A DNA stretch of 64,000 nucleotides, taken from NCBI RefSeq assembly GCF_016316925.1, contig NZ_JAEEGB010000015.1:1-64000 (forward strand), in the 5' to 3' direction. The notes beneath the pieces were generated by a model. The model worked only from the letters and a program-made list of their open reading frames with translations, made no database searches and was not told where the DNA came from. The translations under genes and the position numbers were made by a program. Below, one piece after another: positions 55,634 to 63,665 of the stretch (positions are counted from its first letter, which is position 1; every line of letters begins with the position of its first letter). This DNA is from Clostridium aciditolerans. Lineage in GTDB: Bacteria; Bacillota; Clostridia; Clostridiales; Clostridiaceae.

Positions 55634-57196
55634 CTATACACAATTAAATCCTACTTTAGTTAACTTTTTAGCTAAAGCGTCTGCTATTCTGTCTATATCT
55701 GAATCTTCTCTAACTACTAAGGTATCCGCTAATTTTTCTACACTTACTGAACCACCTAGCATGTTTTGAGAAGTTCTGTTGTCTAATATCTGAGCTCCTC
55801 CTGGAAGCTTCATAAGTTCTGGGCCTTGTTCACCAATTAATGTCCACCCCCCGCGCCAATAGCTTGTTCCAAGTGCATTCTGTCCACTATCCTTAAGTAG
55901 TCCCCCTGGTCCTCCTCCTGGTAGATTTTTTCCATTACCTTTTCTATCAATCCATTTCTCTAACCAATTTACAGCCTCTCTAATTCCACCAGCTACTTTA
56001 TTAAATAATTCTGCAATCCAATCTAGAAATGGACTTATTTTATCATATAAAGATTTTACTCCATCAGACACATTTCCAAATATGTCAACTGCTTTACCCA
56101 TCACAATTACTGAAATATCAAATGCACTAGAAAATAAATCTCCTATCCCAGGCAGAATTTTTTGTACTTTCCCCCATAAATCCTGAATTATAGGTATTAT
56201 GTTTTTTTCAATAATACCCCAAAATTTTTTTAATTGAGGTTCTATCTTATCTGCAATTTTGATAAATGTTTCCACTATTGAAGGTCCATACTTTTTAACT
56301 ATACCGGATATAGAAACTATTGCTGGCATTACATATTTATTTCCTATATCTTTAAAAAATTTAAAAGATGACATAATATACTTATTCATTACATTGTGAA
56401 TTTTCATAAAAACTGGCATTAAATCATTGAGGCTTTTTTGAATTGATTTAAATGCATCACTTTTCTTAAATTTATTTATTAAACCAGGTATTTTACTAAG
56501 AAGCATAACAAAAGCATCGAGATCTTTTTTAATTAATTTGAATACATCACTTTTCTTAAATCCATTTATTACACTAGGTATTTTACTAAGAAGCGCAACA
56601 AAAGCATTCAGATCTTTTTTAATTAATTTGAACGCATCACTGTTTTTAAACTTATCTAGTAGGGGCAATATTTTTGATAATTGCTGCTTAAATATATCAA
56701 AAACTCCTCCTTTTTCAATCTCTCCATTATCCTTTACTCCTACAAGGTTAGTCCCTAAGCCTGCAAAACTTTCCTTTATATTTTTTATTTGCGTACTTGC
56801 AGTATTATTAGTTCCCCCTGAGTTAGAGGCAAATTTATCCTCTCTTCTCATAGCCTCACCTATGGTAAAATCAAAAATCTTTTTGCTAGTATCGCCTAGA
56901 ATTATACCTTTTAAGCTTGAGATATTCTTTTTTATGCCACTTATAACGCCCTTTGTCTGGTCTTTAGCTTTAATATCTACACCAGCTGATTTACCTTCTA
57001 TAGATTTTAAGGCCTTATTAGTTTCTAATATACTTTTCAAAGCTTGATTGTTATTAATATTTATATTAATTTTAATATTGAATCTGCTTATTCTCTCTAT
57101 CGTTTCTCGCACTTTACCAATTTGCTTCTCAAAATTTGAATTTCCTTTGAAAATCTTATCAGATTCTTTAGGAAAACTATTACTTTTTCCAGCCAT
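55634..57196 (-). CDS. Tail tape measure protein (short)
   Basis: A 520-aa tape measure, XkdO position. It has a basic N-terminus, long helical middle, and the C-terminal signature ALGTSYWRGGWTLIGEQGPE followed by LPGGAQILDNRTS, common in clostridial tape measures. Between about residues 180 and 290 are three tandem 33-aa units with (S/D)xFKLIKKDL and SKIP(S/G). PBSX XkdO is more than twice as long, so by the length rule the tail would be short. RBS GGAGAT; it is preceded by the frameshifted chaperone. Confidence 0.9.
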   Translation of the reverse strand: MAGKSNSFPKESDKIFKGNSNFEKQIGKVRETIERISRFNIKINININNNQALKSILETNKALKSIEGKSAGVDIKAKDQTKGVISGIKKNISSLKGIILGDTSKKIFDFTIGEAMRREDKFASNSGGTNNTASTQIKNIKESFAGLGTNLVGVKDNGEIEKGGVFDIFKQQLSKILPLLDKFKNSDAFKLIKKDLNAFVALLSKIPSVINGFKKSDVFKLIKKDLDAFVMLLSKIPGLINKFKKSDAFKSIQKSLNDLMPVFMKIHNVMNKYIMSSFKFFKDIGNKYVMPAIVSISGIVKKYGPSIVETFIKIADKIEPQLKKFWGIIEKNIIPIIQDLWGKVQKILPGIGDLFSSAFDISVIVMGKAVDIFGNVSDGVKSLYDKISPFLDWIAELFNKVAGGIREAVNWLEKWIDRKGNGKNLPGGGPGGLLKDSGQNALGTSYWRGGWTLIGEQGPELMKLPGGAQILDNRTSQNMLGGSVSVEKLADTLVVREDSDIDRIADALAKKLTKVGFNCV

Positions 57197-57262
57197 CTCC
57201 TCACCGCCTTCCTTTTATTTATACACTGCAAAAGAATACCAATACTAGCATCCCGGAAACAG

Positions 57263-57864
57263 TTATAATACTATCACAGGGAAAATAGGTGTCTCAGAAT
57301 TTTTCATTTCCTGTCTGCTTTTATTTTTTTCTTCTATCTCATTTTCATAAAAAGCTTGTACTATCAATCTTTCGCCTATAGGCATACTATAAAACACAGA
57401 GGGTCTTATACCTTTTTCTTTCCAATAATAATACATCATCTGTACAAGACCATCTGTGTTTATGAGTTTTTTATTTCTTTTACTGAATCCTTACCAAAGC
57501 CTGAAAGATCAGTTATAGTTGTATATATGCTTGATATTTCTCCGCTTAAAAATATCTTTTGAACTAAATCCTTTGGTGTAGGTACGCTAAAGTGATCCAT
57601 AAGCTCTTTGCTCTTAAAATCAGGGTCTTTTGTTCCCTTTAGGATTGTTAGCACTTGTATATTGTTATCTAGTTCAATATTTCCTTCTACATTAATTGAA
57701 ATACTTTCCTGTAGCTCATTAAACTCACTAGGAGTTAATGCTTGGCATGTAACCACAAAAGGCTCTCCATATAGCTCAGATAATCTAGTTATCTCTACAT
57801 CCTTAGTTGGTCTCTTTAACTTACTTACATCATTTTTTAATAATAAATCTATTGTCTTATTCAT
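57263..57864 (-). CDS. Tail assembly chaperone, -1 frameshift product (200 aa)
   Basis: The tail chaperone frame (57460-57864) can shift by -1 at AAAAAAC (57466-57472) two codons before its stop. Reading continues as LINTDGLVQMMYYYWKEKGI and RPSVFYSMPIGERLIVQAFY to a stop at 57263, adding 67 residues. The extension has the YWxxxGIxPSxFxxMPxGExxxxxAFYExE pattern of tail-chaperone second domains. It has no ribosome site of its own at its first in-frame ATG. It ends 67 bp before the tape measure gene. Confidence 0.85.
57460..57864 (-). CDS. XkdN-like tail assembly chaperone (unshifted form)
   Basis: A 134-aa protein. MNKTIDLLLKNDVSKLKRPT and ELYGEPFVVTCQALTPSEFN are typical of XkdN. The start at 57864 follows AGGGAGGAAA; an upstream in-frame start seven codons earlier lacks it. 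It binds the tape measure during tail assembly and is present in excess over the frameshifted form. It follows the palindromic element B. Confidence 0.88.
   Translation of the reverse strand: MNKTIDLLLKNDVSKLKRPTKDVEITRLSELYGEPFVVTCQALTPSEFNELQESISINVEGNIELDNNIQVLTILKGTKDPDFKSKELMDHFSVPTPKDLVQKIFLSGEISSIYTTITDLSGFGKDSVKEIKNS
57466..57472 (-). promoter_or_regulatory. Programmed -1 ribosomal frameshift site
   Basis: A AAA AAC heptamer in the chaperone frame (codons ATA AAA AAC), the best-known slippery sequence type. It sits directly before the in-frame TCA TAA. The -1 frame is open for 67 codons. No strong pseudoknot was worked out downstream by eye. Confidence 0.8.
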
Positions 57865-57909
57865 AAAAATTTCCTCCCTATACAATCATGAAATTTCTTA
57901 GTTTTAATA

Positions 57910-58246
57910 TATCTGGAAACTAACTTTCTAATTTGCATATTTTACTTATATATTTTTTATATAAGTAAAATTAGCTAGAAAGTTGGCTTATACAGAGGGA
58001 TATGTTTCCAAAGCTGAAGGTACATTTTAAAAACTTTATGTCAGTCTTATATGAAACTCCTCTTCCTTACGTCTGAGGAGTACTCTCTGTGTAAGCGATC
58101 ATCTCAAAATCATAGATTTTGGATGCCTGCTTAAGATTTTGACTCTCTGCTTAAAATTCGAGCATTAGACTGACTAAAAGTTTTTAACGTACTGAAGCTT
58201 GGAACATAGCCCGGCGTATAAGTCAACTTTCAGACTTCTCCCCTAT
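57910..58246. repeat. Long palindromic element, copy B (with nested hairpins)
   Basis: Same outline as copy C: TATCTGGAAACTAAC at one end, ACGTACTGAAGCTTGGAACA and CCGGCGTATAAGTCAACTTT towards the other. It is longer because a hairpin (ATTTTACTTATATA / TATATAAGTAAAAT at 57939-57971) has been inserted between the terminal words AACTAAC and CTAGAAAGTT. Its centre is replaced by a version of the short repeat at 7611-7674. It fills the whole gap between XkdM and XkdN. Confidence 0.85.
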
Positions 58247-58251
58247 ACTTT

Positions 58252-58674
58252 CTATATCATATCTATATATTCAAAGTCTTCAAAAGTAAAAGGTAAACTC
58301 TCAACTAAAGCTTTATTTGCTGACCAGTCTGCTAAAGTTAAATCATCAAATTTAACACCTTTTAAGCACACTCTTTCAACTCCATCAGATGTAGGATCTG
58401 CTAATTTAGAAATTATGGTGCATACAACTTGCTTTCCTTGTCTTAAGTTATCGCCAATTAATTTAGCCATTCTACTGTTTACTTTATTTAAAGTAACCGT
58501 TCCTTTTCCTTCCCATCCTGAAACTTTAAATGCCTTACTTAATCTTCCACACATAGGTATGTCCACCTTCTGAAATGTAGCTTTAGCCTGTAGGCCAGTG
58601 CATTCTGAAATCAATTCAGAGTTAATCCACAATTCTCCCCAAGTTCCAATAATAGTTTTTTCTGCATTATACAT
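58252..58674 (-). CDS. Tail tube protein (XkdM, DUF2001)
   Basis: A 140-aa tube subunit: NAEKTIIGTWGELWINSELI, LQAKATFQKVDIPMCGRLSK and VSGWEGKGTVTLNKVNSRMA match the DUF2001 tail tube family. It polymerises around the tape measure inside the sheath. The ATG is preceded by a TAGGAGG site. The gene is flanked on both sides by copies of the long palindromic element (B and C), unlike PBSX where sheath and tube genes are adjacent. Confidence 0.93.
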   Translation of the reverse strand: MYNAEKTIIGTWGELWINSELISECTGLQAKATFQKVDIPMCGRLSKAFKVSGWEGKGTVTLNKVNSRMAKLIGDNLRQGKQVVCTIISKLADPTSDGVERVCLKGVKFDDLTLADWSANKALVESLPFTFEDFEYIDMI

Positions 58675-58755
58675 AAAATATACCTCCTAAGTATAAAAAT
58701 TTTTAACATTTTTTAATTATTAGCTCTCAAATTAGCTTTTACTATTTAATAACTC

Positions 58756-59019
58756 TATAGGGAAACTAACTAGAAAGTTAACTTATATAAAGGGATATGT
58801 TTTCAAAGCTGAAGGTAGATTTAAAAACTTTGTGTCAGTCTTAGCGAAGGGTTTTAAGACAACCTTAGAATCTTAGATACTGTTTGAGCATAGCGAGTTT
58901 ATCTAAGTTTTTAGGTCGTCTAAAACACAAGCTTTAGACTGACTAAAAGTTTTTAACGGACTGAAGCTTTAAAAACATAGCCCGGGGTATAAGTTGACTT
59001 TCGGCCTAGTCCCCCTATA
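58756..59019. repeat. Long palindromic element, copy C (264 bp)
   Basis: Ends are TATAGGGAAACTAAC and, inverted, TATAGGGGGACTAGG. Arms pair through AAAGTTAACTTAT / ATAAGTTGACTTT, TTTAAAAACTTT / AAAAGTTTTTAA and AAGACAACCTTAGAA / TTTAGGTCGTCT. The centre is GTTTGAGCATAGCGAG. It lies between XkdK and XkdM, leaving the genes intact. Confidence 0.88.
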
Positions 59020-59031
59020 AACTACTTAATT

Positions 59032-60099
59032 TTATATAGAAACATTAAAACTCATGTCTTCGATTGCGTCTAAAATTTTAATATTTGCTGCTAAGAATAC
59101 TTTATCTTTAGTATTCGCCTGCTTAATGTCTATTTCTTTCATTCTGTCAACATCAACGCCTATACTCTTCAAGTAAGCTTTTTGTCCTTCTAAATCAATA
59201 GTTACCTTATTTTTATCTCTATCTAGAAGACCTTCCATTTCTAATTCTTCAAAATAGCCTCCAATAGAAGTTGTTAGCAGGCACTTATTATCATAGGAAT
59301 TGCTTACCTTTCCTATATAGTTATCATCAACAACTTTCTTTATATCATCATGAATCTGATCCATGATATCAATTATTTTTATCTTTTTAAAATCTTCCCC
59401 TTTATCGTTAGCTGTAGTTACAAGAGAATTTACCGCTCTGCCAACCTTAACCTTAGTTCCATCATTTATAAGTATAAATTTTCCGGAATCTACTGCAGCA
59501 TCAGAATCATCCTTTGTTAAATGGTCACAATCCAATACTTCAAGTAGAGGTGCATAAGTAGCACTTATAGTCAATGGAGTGCCAGCTAGTAATCCCGCTA
59601 TTCTGCTACAATATTCTTTAGTTGAATAAGTTTTATCTTGAGTTTTTATATTTTGAGTAGCAAAATTAATTATTCCTTCATGATCAGCAGCACAATTAGG
59701 TAAGACAGCCTTAACCTTTATATCTCTATTGTTTCTAAGGTCTTTAACCCAGCTTGCAAAAGCAGTAACATCTGCATCTAAAATATCTGGAACTGCAATA
59801 TAATCCCACTTAACAGTTTCAAAATATTTCTGAGCCTCCTTATAATCAGCTGCGGTATTTATATACGCTATAACTTTTTTAGGAGCCTTTTGATAACCCA
59901 TAAGCGCTAAATTAATTTGCTCTTTATTTATATCGCTTAGACTATTTGGAATGTCTTTTGAACTATATATAGTTACAGGATTAGTAACACCTGCACCTAT
60001 TGTGTCCTTTAATATTAGAGCAACAACGCCACGTTCTCCACGCTCAATAGCAGTTGTGCCTGCTTCTTTAAATATGATATTAATACTTGGTAATTTCAT
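59032..60099 (-). CDS. Tail sheath protein (XkdK)
   Basis: A 355-aa contractile sheath subunit. The family start LPSINIIFKEAGTTAIERGE and RGVVALILKD is clear, then AYINTAADYKEAQKYFETVK and the C-terminal domain GYFEELEMEGLLDRDKNKVT and KVFLAANIKILDAIEDMSFN. Its presence proves a contractile (myo-type) tail. Its stop is 12 bp from copy C. The start overlaps the stop of the upstream gene by one base. Confidence 0.95.
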   Translation of the reverse strand: MKLPSINIIFKEAGTTAIERGERGVVALILKDTIGAGVTNPVTIYSSKDIPNSLSDINKEQINLALMGYQKAPKKVIAYINTAADYKEAQKYFETVKWDYIAVPDILDADVTAFASWVKDLRNNRDIKVKAVLPNCAADHEGIINFATQNIKTQDKTYSTKEYCSRIAGLLAGTPLTISATYAPLLEVLDCDHLTKDDSDAAVDSGKFILINDGTKVKVGRAVNSLVTTANDKGEDFKKIKIIDIMDQIHDDIKKVVDDNYIGKVSNSYDNKCLLTTSIGGYFEELEMEGLLDRDKNKVTIDLEGQKAYLKSIGVDVDRMKEIDIKQANTKDKVFLAANIKILDAIEDMSFNVSI

Positions 60100-60548
60100 T
60101 AAATTCCACTCTCCCTTATATAAATATTTTTCATAGTTTCAAAGTTATTTTCATTACTGAATTTATCTTCTCTAAATTCTTCTTTATCTAAAGTAAGTTG
60201 TAAGACTATATCTTTATCTTCTGTATAATTTACAGCCATATCGCTAATGCGTACCCAGTTATCTCCTACTCTAATTCCCATATTAGAAAATATTTTTTTT
60301 AACTTTTCTAAAGTAGCTAATTGATCTAATCTAATAGGTAACTGGTATTTGCTTAATGGAGCAAAATATACTATTTTTATTAAGATGTTATTGTTGTATT
60401 TTCTTCTATTTATGTCTACTTGCTTTGTCGATACATGATAAATAAAAAAAGAAGGTCTTTTAAATCCTTCTCCTATGTCTTGTAAATAAATATAATGTTC
60501 AAATTCTTTTGCTATATCTACTGCTATTGCCCTAATTAATTCTTCCAT
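60099..60548 (-). CDS. Tail terminator-like protein (DUF6838)
   Basis: A 149-aa protein: MEELIRAIAVDIAKEFEHYI, YHVSTKQVDINRRKYNNNIL and VRISDMAVNYTEDKDIVLQL. This is the pattern I associate with the DUF6838/XkdJ-position tail terminator that caps the tube. It is coupled to XkdK by a one-base overlap. Family naming is from memory. Confidence 0.75.
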   Translation of the reverse strand: MEELIRAIAVDIAKEFEHYIYLQDIGEGFKRPSFFIYHVSTKQVDINRRKYNNNILIKIVYFAPLSKYQLPIRLDQLATLEKLKKIFSNMGIRVGDNWVRISDMAVNYTEDKDIVLQLTLDKEEFREDKFSNENNFETMKNIYIRESGI

Positions 60549-60619
60549 AATTATTCACCTATTTTTTAATATTTGAGTAAGTCAGGTTCCTTATCTCTAA
60601 TAAATTTCATCTTCATTTA

Positions 60620-60946
60620 CTATACTTCCTGATATAGTATTAAATCGCACTCAATATGATGATTAGCAGGTTTATAAATATTTTTTACAATATAATTATC
60701 TCCATCTATTAAAGCTATGTCACCTGCTTTTACATTTGCACTTATTATAGTGTATAGTCTTAAATTTTGTGTAATTTTAGTTTGAGGCATAGATTGTACA
60801 AATTTACTTATGGGACGCCCCATTCTGCATGGGTAAGGACCATAGGTTGTTTCTTGTTGTTCTACTATGTTATTTAATGCAGCTGTACTTTCTGTTCTAA
60901 TAATAGTAAGACTCTGATTTAAAAGATCTGTAAACACCTTATACAC
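60620..60946 (-). CDS. XkdH-like connector protein (DUF3599)
   Basis: A 108-aa protein: MYKVFTDLLNQSLTIIRTES, YGPYPCRMGRPISKFVQSMP and NVKAGDIALIDGDNYIVKNI match the DUF3599 stopper/neck family. In a full phage it sits between head and tail. Its start overlaps the gp6-like gene by 8 bp. Between it and the tail terminator only a 16-codon frame (MKMKFIRDKEPDLLKY) remains where a gp10-like gene would be expected. Confidence 0.8.
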   Translation of the reverse strand: MYKVFTDLLNQSLTIIRTESTAALNNIVEQQETTYGPYPCRMGRPISKFVQSMPQTKITQNLRLYTIISANVKAGDIALIDGDNYIVKNIYKPANHHIECDLILYQEV

Positions 60947-61217
60947 TCCTTTTTAGTTGAGATAAATAAGGTGTAAGCATATCTTCATGCACATTATACT
61001 GGACATAGTAGTCGCCTATTCTCTCATACCTTATATCATTTTTCCCCTGCATAGTTTTGATAACTAGCTCTTCAACAATTCCTTCATATTCAAGCTTCAA
61101 TTGGGTGTCTCCACAATAACTTTGAACTCTTTGGCTTATTCTGCTTATATAATATTTTATTAGCTCATCTTTAGAGTTATCTACTATGCCTAAGACTAGT
61201 TTTATATTTTCAAGCAT
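60939..61217 (-). CDS. Head-tail connector protein (gp6/XkdG-position)
   Basis: A 92-aa helical protein: MLENIKLVLGIVDNSKDELI, KYYISRISQRVQSYCGDTQL and LVIKTMQGKNDIRYERIGDY, the gp6-type adaptor fold. It normally binds the portal, which is not present in the window. It follows a 47-aa gene with a 13-bp gap. Confidence 0.82.
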   Translation of the reverse strand: MLENIKLVLGIVDNSKDELIKYYISRISQRVQSYCGDTQLKLEYEGIVEELVIKTMQGKNDIRYERIGDYYVQYNVHEDMLTPYLSQLKRSV

Positions 61218-61230
61218 ACCTTACCACCTT

Positions 61231-61374
61231 CTAACCACTTATTTGCTTTAATGCACCTCTACGCCTTTTATAGCTCCTATGCTTCATTAGCTTTTCAATA
61301 TCATGTAAATTTTCCTCCTTTGAATTATTTAGCTTTTTATCTTGTTTATCAACTAAAGCTTTTTTAACTTCCAT
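61231..61374 (-). CDS. Small phage protein, 47 aa, first gene of the tail operon
   Basis: A 47-codon frame with a strong AGGAGGTGAG site 4 nt before its ATG: MEVKKALVDKQDKKLNNSKE, then LMKHRSYKRRRGALKQISG. The basic KHRSYKRRRGALKQ end recurs in small proteins beside gp6-like genes in clostridial prophages, from memory. Function unknown. It is the most upstream gene of the intact cluster. Confidence 0.72.
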   Translation of the reverse strand: MEVKKALVDKQDKKLNNSKEENLHDIEKLMKHRSYKRRRGALKQISG

Positions 61375-61441
61375 GATCTCACCTCCTTTTAATATTTAGT
61401 GTACACTCCCATACATTGATTGATTTTATTTATTTTATACG

Positions 61442-61468
61442 TAGACTACATATAATTTATGTAGTCTA
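61442..61468. promoter_or_regulatory. Inverted repeat upstream of the tail operon
   Basis: TAGACTACATA / TATGTAGTCTA, 11-bp perfect arms with a 5-bp spacer, 68 bp upstream of the first tail gene. A 10-bp palindrome AGTGTACACT lies at 61398-61407 nearer the gene. Candidate operator or activator site for the late promoter; I could not fix a -35/-10 pair with confidence. Confidence 0.55.
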
Positions 61469-61520
61469 TAATTTAATTGATTTATTATATCTCTAAATAA
61501 ATCAACCCTACTATAGTTTT

Positions 61521-61634
61521 TTACACGAATCTGGCCATATCCCTTATAAACTTCCTTTTTTTCTTTAACTCATCTAACTTTGATTTAAAATCCTTCACAA
61601 AATCCCCGGGGGTATTAATGAGCGAAAAATATGA
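61521..61634 (-). pseudogene. Possible C-terminal fragment of a lost phage gene
   Basis: A minus-strand frame without start codon reads SLINTPGDFVKDFKSKLDEL, then KKKRKFIRDMARFV-stop. It lies where the capsid-end of the head module would be expected. I do not recognise the family. Apart from this and the inverted repeat above, 61375-61672 holds nothing I can name. Confidence 0.3.
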
Positions 61635-61672
61635 TTATCTGTATATCAATCAGCTTTTAAATCTATGATCTT

Positions 61673-62851
61673 TTATTTTAAAGAGAAACCTTTGCTATTT
61701 AAAAATTTTTCAATACAATCTCTATGATTTAATGCTGCTTCATTAAATAAATAATAATCTGTCTTTTTCTTATCTTCTGCAGTAGGAGATGCACTGAATT
61801 TTCCATGCCATTCATCTTTATTAAAAGGTACAATTTTTTCTCCATATAATTCACCAATCAAATTATTCCAATCATCTGATTGATCTACTTTTCTAAGATT
61901 AATAACATTTTGAATCTTTTCTTTAACATTTGCTTCTAATTCAGCATATTTATTTACCTCAAATGGAGTATTATTTCTGATGCATTTTAAAGCATATACC
62001 ATTTGAGTAAATCCTAACATGTATTCTTTAGGATTGTCCTTTTCTATTTCACTATTGCTTCCTTTGTTGTTACTTACCCATTGAGGAGAATATTTATAAT
62101 GTAAGTATGGATAATCTGGTAAATGTCCCATACGTCCATGCCCTAAATAAACAATTCCCTCATAGGTAGCCATTGGAGGTAAGGCAAAATAGTCCCTTGT
62201 TTCTGGATTATCGTCAAGGATATGTGGAAGAGTTGAAGATTTAAGGACATTAAAATTAAGATCAAGCCATTCTCCGTTAAAAAACTCCTTTACACTATTA
62301 CCAGCATCATTAATGTACCATGCTGGTGTTCCTATATGATACTTATGAGACCATGTATCTGCCAAAACATGCATTCTTAAACCTATCATATGCAAATTTG
62401 GTTCTGATTTATTATAGCTTGTATCATTTATTATAGCTTGGACTGTAGTACTATTTGTATTACATATCAATTTAAATTGTTTTAATTGCTCAGCATCTAA
62501 TTTCCAGTCACTAAACCATCCATCATATGAAGTTACTCCTTGATAAGGTATTTCATTTTCAAGATTTCCAGGTAAAAAGTGAAAATTCATCCATGCACTT
62601 TGTATTTCATGTAGCTGACTATCACTCCAATCTTCTATTGGATTAAGATAATATTTAGTATATTCATCGTTAGCCATAACTGTTGGCTGTGGTGCTCTCC
62701 CTAGTAATTCCTTTAATTTTGAATCCACCATACTAATATTAGATTCATCTACATACTGTGCTGAGTGAGCTATCACAATAGCTTCCTCCTTTTCAAATCC
62801 TGCTATTCTTGCTGCAAGAAATGTTCCATAATAATGAAGATCAATATTCAT
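61673..62851 (-). CDS. DUF6765 family protein (phospholipase C-like fold)
   Basis: A 392-aa protein beginning MNIDLHYYGTFLAARIAGF and EKEEAIVIAHSAQYVDESNI. Spaced His/Asp residues (IDLHYYG, AHSAQYVD, LRMHVLADTWSHKYH, YLGHGRMGHLPDYP) suggest metal ligands of the phospholipase C/P1-nuclease type. I assign it to DUF6765 from memory. It has no signal peptide. It lies upstream of the tail operon in place of head genes and could be cargo, a passenger or unrelated. RBS AAAGGAGG. Confidence 0.7.
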   Translation of the reverse strand: MNIDLHYYGTFLAARIAGFEKEEAIVIAHSAQYVDESNISMVDSKLKELLGRAPQPTVMANDEYTKYYLNPIEDWSDSQLHEIQSAWMNFHFLPGNLENEIPYQGVTSYDGWFSDWKLDAEQLKQFKLICNTNSTTVQAIINDTSYNKSEPNLHMIGLRMHVLADTWSHKYHIGTPAWYINDAGNSVKEFFNGEWLDLNFNVLKSSTLPHILDDNPETRDYFALPPMATYEGIVYLGHGRMGHLPDYPYLHYKYSPQWVSNNKGSNSEIEKDNPKEYMLGFTQMVYALKCIRNNTPFEVNKYAELEANVKEKIQNVINLRKVDQSDDWNNLIGELYGEKIVPFNKDEWHGKFSASPTAEDKKKTDYYLFNEAALNHRDCIEKFLNSKGFSLK

Positions 62852-62889
62852 AATTAAGTTCCTCCTTTAAATTTTAAATTCAATATAGT

Positions 62890-62911
62890 CGCTTGCGGAA
62901 TTCCGCAAGCG
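62890..62911. repeat. Perfect 22-bp palindrome
   Basis: CGCTTGCGGAA followed by its exact complement, GC-rich against the AT background. It lies between the DUF6765 start and the transposase relic, and may be a deletion joint, an insertion-sequence end or an operator. Confidence 0.6.
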
Positions 62912-62925
62912 TTGATTCGCCTAAA

Positions 62926-63417
62926 TTTGCACAGTCTAACCCTAGTATTAAGTTAGACTTTGTTAATGGACATTTTGGTTACTTCTACAAGTTTGGTCTT
63001 TTAACAAATGGTTGGGGTATTCCTTTGAATATAAAATTCTTCGATGAAGATTTTTATAAATCCTTAGATAAAAAAGGTAAATGCTATCACACATGTGAAA
63101 ATCCCTGTACAGATAAAAAAAGTGGTCGTATGACATATGTTTATCCTGATAAAGATTTTAGACTTTATCCTGGTGTTCAAAGGAATTCTTCAGAATGGGA
63201 TGAAACATACCCTATTCGTGCATGTATTGAAAGATCTATAGCTTCTTTTAAGTGCAATCCATGCATTGAACAACCAAGAACAGTAAATACCACTACTATG
63301 CGTTCTGAATTATACTTAACTGCTATTTCTAAACTCATAAATGTAATACTGGCTTACGCCATAAATAAGCCTGAATATATTAGAAGCATAAATAAATTTC
63401 TTAAAATAGCAGTATAA
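62926..63417 (+). pseudogene. Transposase relic (internally deleted)
   Basis: A plus-strand frame with no N-terminal domain. It contains FVNGHFGYFYKFGLLTNGWG, then FFDEDFYKSLDKKG, and continues with GRMTYVYPDKDFRLYPGVQR and IRACIERSIASFKCNPCIEQ to a C-terminal IRSINKFLKIAV. This is the C-terminal part of a clostridial transposase of the large DDE type with a deletion of the middle; no good start codon precedes it. It marks a past insertion at the edge of the tail cluster. Confidence 0.82.
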
Positions 63418-63460
63418 TTAACATATCCACAGTTGCATATCAAGTCGCTATGTTACGCAT

Positions 63461-63482
63461 GCCTTTTTATCAAAAGGCTTTT
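63461..63482 (+). terminator. Hairpin after the transposase relic
   Basis: GCCTTTT / AAAAGGC with a 4-nt loop followed by TTTTTGTT on the plus strand. The 63418-63562 gap also carries TATCCACA near 63425 and TTATCCACA near 63525, which look like DnaA boxes but are isolated. Confidence 0.6.
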
Positions 63483-63562
63483 TGTTGTGCTGTCCTTTTT
63501 CGGATTTTTAAGCAAAGTTCCAAAAGTTATCCACATTTTTTAATTGTCAATTCTGCAATCAT

Positions 63563-63637
63563 CTAATCATTTAATTTTTTGTTGTTTGTTAAATCTTTTC
63601 TATTGGGTTTAGGATCTAAGTCTTTTTTTACTTTCAT
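63563..63637 (-). CDS. Possible small peptide, 24 aa
   Basis: A 24-codon frame, MKVKKDLDPKPNRKDLTNNK then KLND, with an AAGGAGGTGAG site just before its ATG. The ribosome site resembles that of the 47-aa gene at 61231. It may be a remnant of an early gene of the phage cluster. Charge-rich, no hydrophobic segment, no family known. Confidence 0.4.
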   Translation of the reverse strand: MKVKKDLDPKPNRKDLTNNKKLND

Positions 63638-63665
63638 ATCCTCACCTCCTTCCATAAAGCAACAA

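Noticed and set aside
60559-60609. 16-codon frame MKMKFIRDKEPDLLKY as a real gene
   Set aside because: Too short, without a ribosome site; it may only be the remaining start of a lost gp10-like gene.
63425-63533. Origin of replication (two DnaA-box-like words)
   Set aside because: Only two isolated boxes, next to a transposase relic, with no replication gene or AT-rich unwinding array attached.
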